Shown here: positions 9,040 through 21,927 of the stretch, in pieces
Layout of the letters: every line of letters begins with the position of its first letter
How positions within the stretch are numbered: position 1 is the first letter of the stretch
DNA from: Thermoanaerobacter sp.
GTDB lineage: Bacteria; Bacillota; Thermoanaerobacteria; Thermoanaerobacterales; Thermoanaerobacteraceae
NCBI GenBank assembly: GCA_014896455.1
Contig: JADBKJ010000012.1
Span: 1 to 64,000 of the forward strand
Direction of reading: 5' to 3'
DNA: 64,000 nucleotides
The notes under the pieces: generated by a model
Told to the model about the DNA's origin: nothing
The model's database searches: none
The model's input: only the letters and a program-made list of their open reading frames with translations
Program-made: the position numbers and the translations under genes

Positions 9040-9062
9040 TAGCCTACACTTTGTATAGGCTA
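9040..9062 (-). terminator. Terminator of gatCAB
   Basis: TAGCCTA (9040-9046) pairs with TAGGCTA (9056-9062); on the minus strand the stem is followed by eight T. It starts one base after the gatB stop codon. Confidence 0.88.
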
Positions 9063-9063
9063 C

Positions 9064-10491
9064 TTATTTCGACAATTCTTCTTTTAAGATTTGATTAGTA
9101 AGCTGAGGATTTGCTTTTCCCTTTGTCGCCTTCATAACTTGCCCTACTAAAAAGCCCATTGCTTTCTCTTTGCCGTTTTTGTAATCCTCTACTGATTTGG
9201 GATTTTCTGCTATGACTTTTTTGATAATTTCTCTTAATTCATTCTCATTAGCTATCTGTTTCAATCCTTTTTCTTCTACTACTACCTCTGGCTCTTTCCC
9301 TGTACCAAACATCTCTTCAAAAACAGTTTTAGCAATGGATCCGCTTATCACACCGTTATCAATTAATTTAAGCAACTTTGCTAACATTTGCGGCGTTACT
9401 GGTACTTCGTCTATTTCTTTTCCTGTCTCATTCATGAGGCGAGAAAATTCTCCCATAAGCCAATTGCTTACAGCCTTTGGAGAATCATATTCGAGAACGC
9501 ACTTTTCAAAAAAGTCGGCCATTTTCTTTGAAGAAGTTATAATTTTAGCATCATATTCAGGCAAACCGTACTCAGCAATAAATCTTTCTCTCTTGTGGTG
9601 TGGCATTTCAGGCAAAGACTTTCTAATTTCTTCTTTCCACTCATCTGTTACAATTATTGGAACTAAATCTGGTTCAGGGAAATACCTATAGTCATGAGCT
9701 TCCTCCTTTGTCCTCATAGGCTCAGTAATTCCTTTTGACTCATTCCATCTTCTTGTCTCTTGTACTATTGTTCCGCCTTCTTCTAAGACTTTTACCTGTC
9801 TTTTTATTTCATATTCCAACGCCTTTTGAACGGCTTTAAAAGAGTTTAAATTTTTAAGTTCTATTTTTGTCCCTAATTCAGTACTTCCCACAGGCCTCAC
9901 AGACACATTTGTATCAACTCTTAAAGAACCTTCCTGCATTTTGCAGTCAGAAACTTCGGTATACTCTAAAATGCTCTTTAATTTTGTTAAGTATTGATAA
10001 GCTTCTTCAGGTGTGGACATATCTGGTTCAGAAACTATTTCAATGAGAGGCACTCCTGCACGGTTGTAATCTACTAAAGAACCATCTGTATTTTCATGTA
10101 GCAACTTTCCAGCATCTTCTTCAATGTGGATCCTCTTTATTCCTATTTTCTTCACCTTACCATCTACTTCAATTTCTACATACCCGTTGCTGCATAAGGG
10201 AAGGTCGTATTGAGAAATCTGATAAGCTTTGGGTAAGTCAGGATAAAAGTAGTTTTTTCTGTCCATCTTGCTGAAGTTTGCAATTGTGCAATTTAAAGCA
10301 AGTCCCGCTCTTACAGCATATTCTACAACTTTTTTATTTAAAACTGGTAAAGTACCGGGAAGTCCAAGACATACCGGACATACGTGGGTATTAGGTTCAC
10401 CGCCAAATTTGGTAGTACAGCTACAAAAGATTTTGCTCTCTGTCAAAAGTTCGGCATGGACCTCTAAGCCAATCACTGCTTCGTACTTCAT
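9064..10491 (-). CDS. gatB: Asp-tRNA(Asn)/Glu-tRNA(Gln) amidotransferase subunit B
   Basis: 475 residues, full length. It starts [15 protein letters not shown], followed by the Zn-site Cys motifs ([15 protein letters not shown]), the catalytic cradle ([18 protein letters not shown]) and the C-terminal YqeY-like tail. It binds and phosphorylates misacylated tRNA for transamidation with GatA and GatC in the cytoplasm. Ribosome site TAGGAGTG upstream. Its start lies 71 nt inside the gatA reading frame, which is unusual. Confidence 0.96.
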   Translation of the reverse strand: MKYEAVIGLEVHAELLTESKIFCSCTTKFGGEPNTHVCPVCLGLPGTLPVLNKKVVEYAVRAGLALNCTIANFSKMDRKNYFYPDLPKAYQISQYDLPLCSNGYVEIEVDGKVKKIGIKRIHIEEDAGKLLHENTDGSLVDYNRAGVPLIEIVSEPDMSTPEEAYQYLTKLKSILEYTEVSDCKMQEGSLRVDTNVSVRPVGSTELGTKIELKNLNSFKAVQKALEYEIKRQVKVLEEGGTIVQETRRWNESKGITEPMRTKEEAHDYRYFPEPDLVPIIVTDEWKEEIRKSLPEMPHHKRERFIAEYGLPEYDAKIITSSKKMADFFEKCVLEYDSPKAVSNWLMGEFSRLMNETGKEIDEVPVTPQMLAKLLKLIDNGVISGSIAKTVFEEMFGTGKEPEVVVEEKGLKQIANENELREIIKKVIAENPKSVEDYKNGKEKAMGFLVGQVMKATKGKANPQLTNQILKEELSK

Positions 10492-11956
10492 TATCTTGCA
10501 CTCCTATGGCCTGTGGTTTAGCATTAAATTTGTTAGCTTGTTCAAAGGCATAGGCGACATTTAATATTTTCCCTTCTTCAAAATGTCTGCCAATTATCTG
10601 AAGTCCAACAGGTAAGCCATCTGAAAGACCACAAGGTATAGATATGCCAGGGAGCCCCGCTATGTTAACCGATACAGTGTATATATCCGCTAAGTACATG
10701 GCTAACGGGTCGTTTGCCCTTTCTCCAATTTTAAAAGCTACAGTAGGACTTGTTGGACCTATTATTACATCGCATTTTTCAAAAGCTTTTTCAAAGTCAT
10801 TTTTAATGAGAGTTCTGACCTTTAATGCTTTTTTGTAATAAGCATCATAATAGCCAGAGCTTAAAGCATAAGTCCCTAGCATTATCCTTCTCTTTACTTC
10901 TTTGCCAAATCCTTCGCTTCTCGTAACCATGTACATGTCAATCAAATCTTCATATTTTTCTGCAATATGGCCGTATCTTATGCCATCATACCTTGCAAGG
11001 TTGGAACTAGCCTCTGCCGAAGCGATTATATAATAAGCTGGAAGAGCATATTCTACATAAGGAATAGATATATCTATGATTTCTGCTCCTAAATTCTGTA
11101 AAACTTTTATGGATTCTTGTACAGTTTCTTTTACCCCTTCTTCTATTCCCTCGCCAAAAAACTCTTTAGCCACTCCTATCCTCAAACCTTTAATATCTTC
11201 TTTGAGATAAGAAGTGTAATCAGGCTTGTCTATTTTTAAAGAAGTAGAGTCTTTTGGGTCATGCCCTATAATTGTATTTAATACAATAGCACAGTCTGTA
11301 ACATCTTTTGTAAAGGGCCCAATCTGGTCAAGGGAAGAGGCAAAAGCTACAAGGCCATATCTTGACACCAATCCATAAGTAGGTTTCATCCCTACTACAC
11401 CGCATAAAGAAGCTGGTTGTCTTATAGAACCACCTGTATCTGAACCCAAAGCAAAAGCCGCCTCGTCTGCCGCTATAGCCGCTGCAGAACCACCAGAAGA
11501 CCCTCCTGGAACACGGGATAAGTCCCAAGGATTTTTTGTAGTTTTAAAAGCGGAATTTTCTGTAGAAGACCCCATTGCAAACTCGTCTAAATTGGATTTT
11601 CCTAAAATTATCACTCCTTCTTCTAGTAATTTTTCCACTACTGTGGCATTATAGGGAGGAATATAGTTTTCTAGCATCTTAGAAGAACAAGTGGTTTTTA
11701 TTCCCTCAGTAGAAATGTTGTCCTTTATTATGACAGGAATGCCTGTAAGGGCCGTGTCCTCTCCCTTTTTGATTTTCTCATCTGCCTCTTTTGCTTTTTG
11801 CAAGGCAAAATCCTCTGTAATTGTGACAAGAGCATCTATTTTAGGTTCTACTTCTTTTATTCTTTCAAGATAGGATTTTGTCACTTCCAAAGCGCTGACT
11901 TCTCTCTTTTTGAGAAGTTCTCGAAGTTCGTGAATTGTCAAACTATATAATTCCAT
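10421..11956 (-). CDS. gatA: Asp-tRNA(Asn)/Glu-tRNA(Gln) amidotransferase subunit A
   Basis: 511 residues. Amidase-signature enzyme: catalytic Lys in PVIIKDNIS, cis-Ser and nucleophile Ser in [13 protein letters not shown] and [15 protein letters not shown]. It releases ammonia from glutamine for GatB. It starts well (GAGGAGG) 12 nt after gatC. The C-terminus is about 22 residues longer than usual: the frame runs on into gatB (…[10 protein letters not shown]…REQNLL). Removing or adding one base near the gatB start would end the protein at a TAA/TGA overlapping the gatB ATG, so this is either a real extension or a small frameshift. Confidence 0.95.
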   Translation of the reverse strand: MELYSLTIHELRELLKKREVSALEVTKSYLERIKEVEPKIDALVTITEDFALQKAKEADEKIKKGEDTALTGIPVIIKDNISTEGIKTTCSSKMLENYIPPYNATVVEKLLEEGVIILGKSNLDEFAMGSSTENSAFKTTKNPWDLSRVPGGSSGGSAAAIAADEAAFALGSDTGGSIRQPASLCGVVGMKPTYGLVSRYGLVAFASSLDQIGPFTKDVTDCAIVLNTIIGHDPKDSTSLKIDKPDYTSYLKEDIKGLRIGVAKEFFGEGIEEGVKETVQESIKVLQNLGAEIIDISIPYVEYALPAYYIIASAEASSNLARYDGIRYGHIAEKYEDLIDMYMVTRSEGFGKEVKRRIMLGTYALSSGYYDAYYKKALKVRTLIKNDFEKAFEKCDVIIGPTSPTVAFKIGERANDPLAMYLADIYTVSVNIAGLPGISIPCGLSDGLPVGLQIIGRHFEEGKILNVAYAFEQANKFNAKPQAIGVQDNEVRSSDWLRGPCRTFDREQNLL

Positions 11957-11968
11957 TTATGTACCTCC

Positions 11969-12256
11969 TCATTCTATAATCTTTGGCACTTTAAAACAGC
12001 CGTTCTCTTTATAAAGTGCATTCATCAATATTTTGTCTCTGTCCATTGAAGGCTTTACTTCGTCTTCTCTAAATACATTATAGATCGGCACTATATGAGC
12101 TGTAGGCTCTACATTTTCAGTGTCCAATTCGTTTAATTTGTTTACATAGTCGATAATTTTGCTCAGTTGCACTGTAAACTCTTCTATTTCCTCTTGCGAA
12201 AATTTGAGACGGGCCAGTTTAGCCACATGCTCAACTTCGCTCCTGCTAATAGCCAT
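11969..12256 (-). CDS. gatC: Asp-tRNA(Asn)/Glu-tRNA(Gln) amidotransferase subunit C
   Basis: 95 residues, typical. It starts MAISRSEVEHVAKLARL, the conserved GatC helix, with the PTAH motif near residue 70 that wraps around GatA. It stabilises the GatAB interface. First gene of gatCAB; ribosome site AAAGGTG. A -10-like TATAAT lies at 12287-12292. Confidence 0.95.
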   Translation of the reverse strand: MAISRSEVEHVAKLARLKFSQEEIEEFTVQLSKIIDYVNKLNELDTENVEPTAHIVPIYNVFREDEVKPSMDRDKILMNALYKENGCFKVPKIIE

Positions 12257-12286
12257 GTTACCACACCTTTCCTTTATTATTCACCT

Positions 12287-12292
12287 ATTATA
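12287..12292 (-). promoter_or_regulatory. -10 hexamer, probable gatCAB promoter
   Basis: TATAAT on the minus strand, 31 nt before the gatC ATG, in the 74-nt gap after ligA. No convincing -35 at 16-18 bp. Confidence 0.35.
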
Positions 12293-12330
12293 GTTTACCA
12301 CAAAAACATATTTTTTGAAGGATAGAGTTT

Positions 12331-16472
<4,142 letters not shown>

Positions 16473-16493
16473 TTTTTTCACTCCAATTTAGTC

Positions 16494-16520
16494 TTAAAAA
16501 AGCCCGGTTTTAATCCCGGG
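16494..16520 (-). terminator. Terminator-like hairpin between yerC and pcrA
   Basis: CCCGG (16503-16507) and CCGGG (16516-16520), followed on the minus strand by CTTTTTT. It overlaps the yerC stop codon, so it would attenuate transcription entering pcrA-ligA. Confidence 0.7.
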
Positions 16521-16812
16521 ATTCTGTTTCTAATCTATCTAATATAATTTTATATCCATTTGCTCCATAATTCAATGCCCTATTTACTCTGCTTATGGTA
16601 GCAGTACTTGCTCCTGTCTTTTCTGCAATTTCTATGTAAGTCTTCTTTTGGCGAAGCATTTTTGCAACTTCCAATCTCTGCGCTAATGCCTTTATTTCAT
16701 TTATTGTAGCAATATCTTCAAAAAACCTGTAACATTCCTCTATGTTTTTAAGTTTTAAAATGGCCTCAAATAACTGGTCTACCAGTTCATCCTTAATTTT
16801 GGATTCGTACAT
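16510..16812 (-). CDS. yerC: YerC/YecD-type TrpR-like DNA-binding protein
   Basis: 100 residues from ATG 16812 (MYESKIKDEL); AGAGGG lies 8 nt upstream, while the upstream in-frame TTG has no ribosome site. The protein is all-helical with a TrpR-like helix-turn-helix at the C-terminal half (TYIEIAEKTGASTATISRVNRALNYG). Members of this family sit next to pcrA-ligA in many Firmicutes; the ligand and targets are not established. Cytoplasmic regulator. Confidence 0.88.
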   Translation of the reverse strand: MYESKIKDELVDQLFEAILKLKNIEECYRFFEDIATINEIKALAQRLEVAKMLRQKKTYIEIAEKTGASTATISRVNRALNYGANGYKIILDRLETESRD

Positions 16813-16855
16813 AACCAATCCCTCTTTCAAAAATAATTTAATTGTTTACAAATAT

Positions 16856-16884
16856 ATTGTACTTAATACACAGACAAATTTCAA
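16856..16884 (-). promoter_or_regulatory. Sigma-A promoter of yerC-pcrA-ligA
   Basis: On the minus strand TTGAAA, 17-bp spacer, TACAAT, about 45 nt before the yerC start. Confidence 0.7.
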
Positions 16885-16913
16885 TACTTTAAAGTGATTT
16901 TTTATAACGTATA

Positions 16914-17030
16914 CAAAATCAATATGTAAGTGATATTGTAGACAAAAGAGCTGTATTTCCAATATCAGATAGTGAATTTCATGGCTTTGCTTTGCCACCC
17001 CTTAAGAAGGCAAGTAAAAGGATTGTTTAA
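16914..17030 (+). pseudogene. Possible remnant of an unidentified gene
   Basis: A short plus-strand frame closed by TAA at 17028-17030 encodes a protein-like stretch (VFPISDSEFHGFALPPLKK) but has no start codon or ribosome site of its own. It fills most of the 300-nt gap between yerC and the PTS operon. It may be the tail of a deleted gene, or chance. I could not assign a family. Confidence 0.25.
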
Positions 17031-17076
17031 AATAGCAAGAGTAGATGACAAAAATGAAAAATGATGGTATAATTAT

Positions 17077-17102
17077 AAAAAATACCACCCGGATTCCCGG
17101 GT
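17077..17102 (-). terminator. Terminator of the PTS operon
   Basis: ACCCGG (17087-17092) pairs with CCGGGT (17097-17102); on the minus strand it runs into GGTATTTTTT. It follows the IIA gene stop by about 14 nt. Confidence 0.85.
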
Positions 17103-17115
17103 AGTAAGTAGCTGC

Positions 17116-17433
17116 TTATTTTTGTCTTTTTTCTAATTGATTGACTCTTTTATAGAGTTCAATCATTCTTTTTATTAAGTTTTTTTCAGCAAGGGCTGTC
17201 ATAAGTTGGTCTTGAGCATGAATTACTAGGAAATTTGGAGCTTCACTTTGTTCTCCTTGTGTCAGCATATTTTGGTATTTATGCCCTTTATAAAACTCTT
17301 CATCTGCTTTTTCAAGATGCTTTTCAGCTTCTTCAAAGTCCCCCTTTTCGGCTGCATCCAATGCTTCATAAGCTTCCGCTCTTGCATTTCCTCCATGCAA
17401 TACTAAGTTGTATATTATTTGTTCTAAGTCCAT
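17116..17433 (-). CDS. PTS lactose/cellobiose-family IIA component
   Basis: 105 residues from ATG 17433 (MDLEQIIYNLVLHGG), with GGGAGTG upstream; the ORF extends six codons further without a ribosome site. It is a small all-helical IIA of the Lac/Cel family; the phosphorylated His is in NFLVIHAQDQLM. It passes phosphate from HPr to the IIB protein. The operon (regulator, small membrane protein, IIB, IIC, IIA) encodes a complete beta-glucoside/chitobiose/lactose-type permease; the sugar cannot be told from sequence, but no phospho-glycosidase lies alongside. Confidence 0.93.
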   Translation of the reverse strand: MDLEQIIYNLVLHGGNARAEAYEALDAAEKGDFEEAEKHLEKADEEFYKGHKYQNMLTQGEQSEAPNFLVIHAQDQLMTALAEKNLIKRMIELYKRVNQLEKRQK

Positions 17434-17454
17434 TAGTTTCACTCCCATCACAAA

Positions 17455-18771
17455 CTATTCTTGGTCTTTTACTTCTTTTTCGTTCTTTAAAAGTTGAGCT
17501 TCATACATTTTAAAGAAAGGATAGTATATAATCGCTGTTACAATTAAATTTACCAGCTGCAACAAAGCTCCTTGCCAATGGCCACCGGTAGATAAAAATC
17601 CGCTTATAAAAACTGGAACTGTAAAAGGCAATTGTATTAAAGGTCTGGGTACTAAGTTTACAGCAAAGGCAAAGTAATTTATTGTTACAACAGCTGCTGG
17701 AGCTAATATAAACGGAATAATTAGTATTGGATTTAACACAATAGGAGCACCAAAAATCAATGGTTCGTTTATATTAAATATTGCAGGTATAAGCTCAGCT
17801 CTTCCAATTGTTCTAAGTTGTGCAGAAGCAGAGAGTAAAAACATTATTGTCAAGGGCCATGTAGTACCTGAACCGCCTAAGTGGGTAAACACATGGAAGA
17901 AAGGTTCAGTTACAATACCCGGTAAAGGTAGTCCTTTTGCTGCAGCCTCTGCATTTGCAGCCAATTGAGCCATCCAGAAAGGATAAGCAATTGAGGAAAC
18001 AACATTCATACCGTGAATTCCTAATGACCACAAAAGCATCATGAGTACTATTTCAGCTAAAGCTGCAGGATAACTATTTGATGCAGCAACAAGGGGCTTA
18101 AATAAGTCAAGCACCAATTGTGGCAATGTTATATGGAAGTTTGACCATACAATCCATTCTACAATCCACGCTGACACTACCATTACAAACATAGGAACTA
18201 ATGCTAAGAAGCTCCTTACCACATAAGGTGGTACACCTTCAGGCATTTTTATTACCAAACCACTTTTGTTAAAGAATCTCACAACTATTGCTGTAATTAT
18301 ACCTATTATTATTGCTACAAACAAGCCTTGGCCGCCGAGGTAATTTAGTACATCTCCAAACGTAACTTTTGTCACATCTGTTGCAGGAAAGCTTGTTATA
18401 AAAAATGCCAACATTGAAATAATTCCTGTCATCGTCTCGTCGAGGTCCCATCGTGTAGCAAGGCTATAAGCTGTACCAAAAGCCACCATCATAGCCATTA
18501 TCCCAAAAGTAAGTTGGAAAGGTATCATGATTTGAGCTGCAATAGGTTTTACTGCTTTTGCCCATGCATGTATAGGTGCCCAATTAATTCCCTCTGGTGG
18601 ATTTGCTATAATTAAGAAAAGGGCACCAGTCAAAATCACAGGCAAAGCAAAGCTTGAAAATGCGTCTCTAATTGATTGCAAATACACATTTTGTGCTATA
18701 CGAGCAAGAACTGGCATTAAAGATTCTTCCATCCATTTCATAAACCAATTGTTTGAAAGCCTATCGTTCAT
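17455..18771 (-). CDS. PTS lactose/cellobiose-family IIC permease
   Basis: 438 residues, about ten membrane helices. Family hallmarks include AVILTGALFLIIANPP near the N-terminus and the conserved NINEPLIFGAPIVLNP loop that binds sugar. Inner-membrane sugar channel that works with the IIB and IIA proteins encoded on either side. Spacing to IIB is 12 nt. Confidence 0.94.
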   Translation of the reverse strand: MNDRLSNNWFMKWMEESLMPVLARIAQNVYLQSIRDAFSSFALPVILTGALFLIIANPPEGINWAPIHAWAKAVKPIAAQIMIPFQLTFGIMAMMVAFGTAYSLATRWDLDETMTGIISMLAFFITSFPATDVTKVTFGDVLNYLGGQGLFVAIIIGIITAIVVRFFNKSGLVIKMPEGVPPYVVRSFLALVPMFVMVVSAWIVEWIVWSNFHITLPQLVLDLFKPLVAASNSYPAALAEIVLMMLLWSLGIHGMNVVSSIAYPFWMAQLAANAEAAAKGLPLPGIVTEPFFHVFTHLGGSGTTWPLTIMFLLSASAQLRTIGRAELIPAIFNINEPLIFGAPIVLNPILIIPFILAPAAVVTINYFAFAVNLVPRPLIQLPFTVPVFISGFLSTGGHWQGALLQLVNLIVTAIIYYPFFKMYEAQLLKNEKEVKDQE

Positions 18772-18783
18772 TTTATTCCCTCC

Positions 18784-19110
18784 TTAAACTTCTTTTCCAC
18801 TTTTTTTAGCAAGCTCAATTATTTGATTTAATATTTTTTTGCCATCCATCATAGCAAAAGCCTGCATATCGACTATATCAACAGGGATGTTGTATTTAGA
18901 AGCGATTGATTCAATTTCTTTTTTGAGATGTCTTACTTGTGGTTCTAATAATGCTACATCGTATTCCTCTGCCTTCTTTTTAAACTCTCCTGTACCGCCG
19001 GCATCTACTACAACATCCAATCCTTGCTTTTTAGCTTCATCTGTTACTTTTTTAGCAAGAGCACTGGAAGTTGCTCCCCAGCTGCAGAGTATTACTCCTC
19101 TTATTGCCAT
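18784..19110 (-). CDS. PTS lactose/cellobiose-family IIB component
   Basis: 108 residues from ATG 19110 (MAIRGVILCSWGATSSAL); AAAGGAGGTG is 7 nt upstream. The phosphocysteine loop is ILCSWGATSS, matching the CxxGxSS-like P-loop of Cel/Lac IIB but with W and A in the loop. It takes phosphate from IIA and phosphorylates the sugar as it enters. Confidence 0.92.
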   Translation of the reverse strand: MAIRGVILCSWGATSSALAKKVTDEAKKQGLDVVVDAGGTGEFKKKAEEYDVALLEPQVRHLKKEIESIASKYNIPVDIVDMQAFAMMDGKKILNQIIELAKKSGKEV

Positions 19111-19132
19111 TTTTAACACCTCCTTTCAAAGA

Positions 19133-19378
19133 TTATTTTATTTTTTTCTTTTTAAGCTTTTTATGTTGTTTTTGTAGGTTGCTATCATAAAGTTGTATCA
19201 TTTTTATGACATAAGTCTGTATTGCAAACACTATTAACATAAAGGCACTTCCAAAGGCCATTATTTTTAAGCCATTAAGGAAGCTATCATGAAACATGGC
19301 ATAAAATCCTGTAGAAAACCATACTACCCCCAAAAGCAAATAAAATATTTTTCTTTGAACTCTTGATATGCTAAACAT
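19133..19378 (-). CDS. Small membrane protein inside the PTS operon
   Basis: 81 residues with two hydrophobic segments (about 10-30 FYLLLGVVWFSTGFYAMF, and 35-58 LKIMAFGSAFMLIVFAI) and a very basic tail (KQHKKLKKKKIK). It lies 13 nt after the regulator and 22 nt before IIB, so it is almost certainly co-transcribed. I do not recognise a family. An accessory role in the PTS is an inference from position. Confidence 0.7.
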   Translation of the reverse strand: MFSISRVQRKIFYLLLGVVWFSTGFYAMFHDSFLNGLKIMAFGSAFMLIVFAIQTYVIKMIQLYDSNLQKQHKKLKKKKIK

Positions 19379-19391
19379 TTTTGATCATCTC

Positions 19392-21470
19392 CTAAGTAAT
19401 TATCCTTTTTATTTCTTCGTAAAATTTTTTCAATAACACTTCTTTTATTTTTTCTTTGACCTCCTTTTGGGACTGTGCTTCGTTAAGAGTATTCACTAAA
19501 TCTTCTCTTTCAATTAAAGACATACTTAAATCTCCCAAAACTTCAATTCCTTCTCTATCACCTTCTGGTGCTACCATTAAAAAAGCTGTCCTTATCTTTT
19601 CATAATCTCCTACAAGATTTTTCATTTTTACTTTCTCTATAACTTTTCCTACAACTACTAATGGAAAATCTATATTTTCAATTGTGCAATGATATATTAC
19701 AAATCCTTTGTTTGGTAATACTATTTTACCTAAGCTTTCTCTTTTTAAAAGTCTTTCTTTTATTTGCTCCTTTTGATTTTCATTAATTAAATTTTCATCT
19801 ATCAAATTCTTAAGAATATATTCTATTATTTGAGAAGAATTTTCACCTTTTGCAGTCATGTAAGTTATGGTGTCGCATAGCTCCAAAATTCTCTTACCAT
19901 AATTGGCTATGTGTAAAGCCTCTTTTTTAAAATTGCTTTCTTCTTCTTTTATTCCATATTCCATAATAAAGTCTGTATTTAATGCCTTCTTTAGCTTTTC
20001 TACATCTTCCTTTAAAAGCAAGGGATTTACTACAACGACTTTTTTGTCTTTTATGTCAAGAGGTATTGTAGAAACAATTAAATCTATATCATCTCTTACT
20101 TTTAAATCTTTTAATTTTATGCTAGAGGTAACATCCACTATGTTTATTTGTGGAAACATCTGAAGTTTTGACATCAGCATCCTTGATGTTCCAATACCAC
20201 TAGCACATACCACCATTATGTTGTACCTTTGGGAACCCTCTTTTTTCCTCTCTAAAGCTGCACCAAAATGCATAGCAATATATCCAACTTCATCTTCTGG
20301 AATATCCATGTTTAATTTTTTCCGCAAAACATCGCAAACTCTATTGCTTTTTTCAAAAAGCAAAGGATATTTTGTTTTTATATCCTCCAACAAAGGGTTT
20401 CTTATATCAAGTCCCATCTCCAATCTGTACACTGCGGGAACTAAATGACTCTTTAAGCCATCTTCCAGAAACTCATCTTCTGAAAAACTGACATCAAAAA
20501 TTTTTTCTGCTTCCTTTATCATGTCCCGGGCAATAATCTCTATGTCTTTGTCATTGTAATTTTGAGTAGTTGACCTGTACTTTGCACCTATAAGGTGTAT
20601 TGTCACATAGCCAATCTCATCTTCAGGTATAGGTATATCCAATTCTTCTTGTAAATATTTAGCTAACTTTTTAGCAAATTTGTATTCATTAGTCTTTTTA
20701 AGTTCCTGTAAATTGTCTTCCCCCATTTCAATAGTTTCACCATTTTGAAGCCTTTTTATAGCTAAAGCAAGGTGAACGACAAGACCTAAATAGGAACTTT
20801 CTACAATTTCATAGTCAATTTGCGATTTTAATTTTAAAATTGCCTTTTCTATTTTCAACACAGTATCATAGTCAATTAAGTTTAAAAGCCTCAAATCTAT
20901 GTTTTTTTCAATATTGTTTCTTGCGAGATATCCTGTTTTTAAGAAATCAATCAAATCCGCAGTATCAAAATTCTCATACAAAAAGTTAACTATAGCTTTT
21001 CTAAAAGAGTTTTCGCTTCCCGATATATAAACGCCATAACCAGGCTTTGTTATTAAAGTTAATCCCTGTTTTTCAATCCACTTTTCCAACTCTTTAAGGT
21101 CATAACTTATTGTAGAAGTGGTAACACCAAATTTTTTGCTGAAATACTCTAATTTGGAGGGCTCATTTAGCTGCAAAAGCTCTGACAATATCATTTTTCT
21201 TCTCTCTTCTGTTTCAAGCTCTGAACGATATCCTACTATATCCAGCTTTAGCTTCTCAATATCAGCAACATTGCCTTCTATAACCAACCCATCAGTTTTA
21301 TTTACAATTTTTGAGTTGTAATTTTTAATAAATTCTTTTATAGAAGCAATTTCTCTGTATACTGTCCTTTTGCTTATATCAAATTCTTTCATAATGTCTT
21401 CCATTCTTGTATTTGAAGAGGACAGTATTTTTCTTAAAATTTGCAGCTGGCGCCCACTTAGCTTATTCAT
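19392..21470 (-). CDS. PRD-containing transcriptional regulator with PTS IIB and IIA domains (LicR/MtlR type)
   Basis: 692 residues. Order: N-terminal HTH (QLQILRKILSSSNT…SKRTVYREI, about 5-50), second Mga-like HTH (FSKKFGVTTSTISYDL, about 105-150), PRD1 and PRD2 (about 175-395, with conserved His in VVHLALAI, VTIHLIGAK, LKSHLVPA and IAMHFGAA), a galactitol-type IIB domain (NIMVVCASGIGTSRML, about 410-490) and a fructose/mannitol-type IIA domain (His in FVIYHCTIE). Phosphorylation by HPr and by the cognate PTS should set its activity. It is the first gene of the operon, with its own promoter. A degraded inverted copy of codons around 262-318 sits in repeat element B upstream. Confidence 0.94.
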   Translation of the reverse strand: MNKLSGRQLQILRKILSSSNTRMEDIMKEFDISKRTVYREIASIKEFIKNYNSKIVNKTDGLVIEGNVADIEKLKLDIVGYRSELETEERRKMILSELLQLNEPSKLEYFSKKFGVTTSTISYDLKELEKWIEKQGLTLITKPGYGVYISGSENSFRKAIVNFLYENFDTADLIDFLKTGYLARNNIEKNIDLRLLNLIDYDTVLKIEKAILKLKSQIDYEIVESSYLGLVVHLALAIKRLQNGETIEMGEDNLQELKKTNEYKFAKKLAKYLQEELDIPIPEDEIGYVTIHLIGAKYRSTTQNYNDKDIEIIARDMIKEAEKIFDVSFSEDEFLEDGLKSHLVPAVYRLEMGLDIRNPLLEDIKTKYPLLFEKSNRVCDVLRKKLNMDIPEDEVGYIAMHFGAALERKKEGSQRYNIMVVCASGIGTSRMLMSKLQMFPQINIVDVTSSIKLKDLKVRDDIDLIVSTIPLDIKDKKVVVVNPLLLKEDVEKLKKALNTDFIMEYGIKEEESNFKKEALHIANYGKRILELCDTITYMTAKGENSSQIIEYILKNLIDENLINENQKEQIKERLLKRESLGKIVLPNKGFVIYHCTIENIDFPLVVVGKVIEKVKMKNLVGDYEKIRTAFLMVAPEGDREGIEVLGDLSMSLIEREDLVNTLNEAQSQKEVKEKIKEVLLKKFYEEIKRIIT

Positions 21471-21529
21471 TTTACATCATCACTTTTCTGTGACATTAAT
21501 TTAATAATAGTATCTCTTTTTACGTCTAT

Positions 21530-21557
21530 ATTATACACCTAATCGCTAAATTAACAA
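21530..21557 (-). promoter_or_regulatory. Sigma-A promoter of the PTS operon with nearby inverted repeats
   Basis: On the minus strand TTGTTA, 16 bp, TATAAT. Just upstream lie two small inverted repeats, AGATG/CATCT at 21563-21577 and TGACA/TGTCA at 21577-21595, which may be activator sites for the PRD regulator. Confidence 0.65.
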
Positions 21558-21624
21558 GGAAAAGATGTAAATCATCTGACATTGGCATTGTGTCATATTT
21601 TTAATTGTAAAAATATATAAAATA

Positions 21625-21646
21625 AGACCTCGTCAAAGCGAGGTCT
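21625..21646 (-). terminator. Outer terminator hairpin flanking element B (copy 1)
   Basis: AGACCTCG (21625-21632) and CGAGGTCT (21639-21646) around TCAAAG; on the minus strand it is followed by TATTTTATAT. It is nearly identical to the hairpin at 21904-21927 on the other side of the element. Confidence 0.75.
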
Positions 21647-21904
21647 CAGACTGTAGACAAACTTTCGTAAAGGAGATATTTTGCAATCGGTGCGACTTGC
21701 CAAAGTGTTAGCTAATATTTACAAGAAGAATTGATATACTATACCTGAAAGATGAGATTGCCAAGTGACAATACACCCTATAGGTAAAAGTACAGTCAAC
21801 TACTCAAAATTACAAATGACAAAGACATAGAGATTATTGCCCGTGGGACATGATACAAAAGGAAGTATCTCCTTTGAATATTTTTTAACTTTTTCAACAA
21901 ACTG
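21647..21904. repeat. Repeat element B, flanked by duplicated terminator hairpins
   Basis: One end (21647-21697) reads CAGACTGTAGACAAACTTTC and then AAAGGAGATATTTTGCAATC, matching the right end of element A base for base for about 50 nt. The other end, on the minus strand (21904 downwards), reads CAGTTTGTTGAAAAAG and then AAAAAATATTCAAAGGAGAT, matching the left end of element A. The interior is different: it is a degraded piece of the adjacent PTS regulator gene. Both sides carry the same terminator hairpin with a one-base difference. This element and the hairpins fill the gap between the PTS regulator promoter and the spoVB-like gene. Confidence 0.8.
21702..21866 (+). pseudogene. Captured, indel-ridden fragment of the PTS regulator gene
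   Basis: About 165 bases align by eye to the coding strand of the PRD regulator (reverse complement of about 20515-20679), for example ATTTACAAGAAGAATT, GTGACAATACACC, TCAACTACTCAAAATTACAA and AAAGACATAGAGATTATTGC. The differences are mostly one-base insertions or deletions, often in short runs (GAA to GAAA, GGA to GA, CAATG to CAAATG), so no frame survives. The copy is inverted relative to its source 1 kb away. Confidence 0.85.
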
Positions 21905-21927
21905 AGACCTCATCAAAGCGAGGTCTC
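21904..21927 (-). terminator. Inner terminator hairpin flanking element B (copy 2)
   Basis: GAGACCTC (21904-21911) and GAGGTCTC (21920-21927). It differs from the copy at 21625-21646 by one base in the loop-proximal stem. It has no T tract on the minus strand because element sequence follows directly. Confidence 0.7.
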
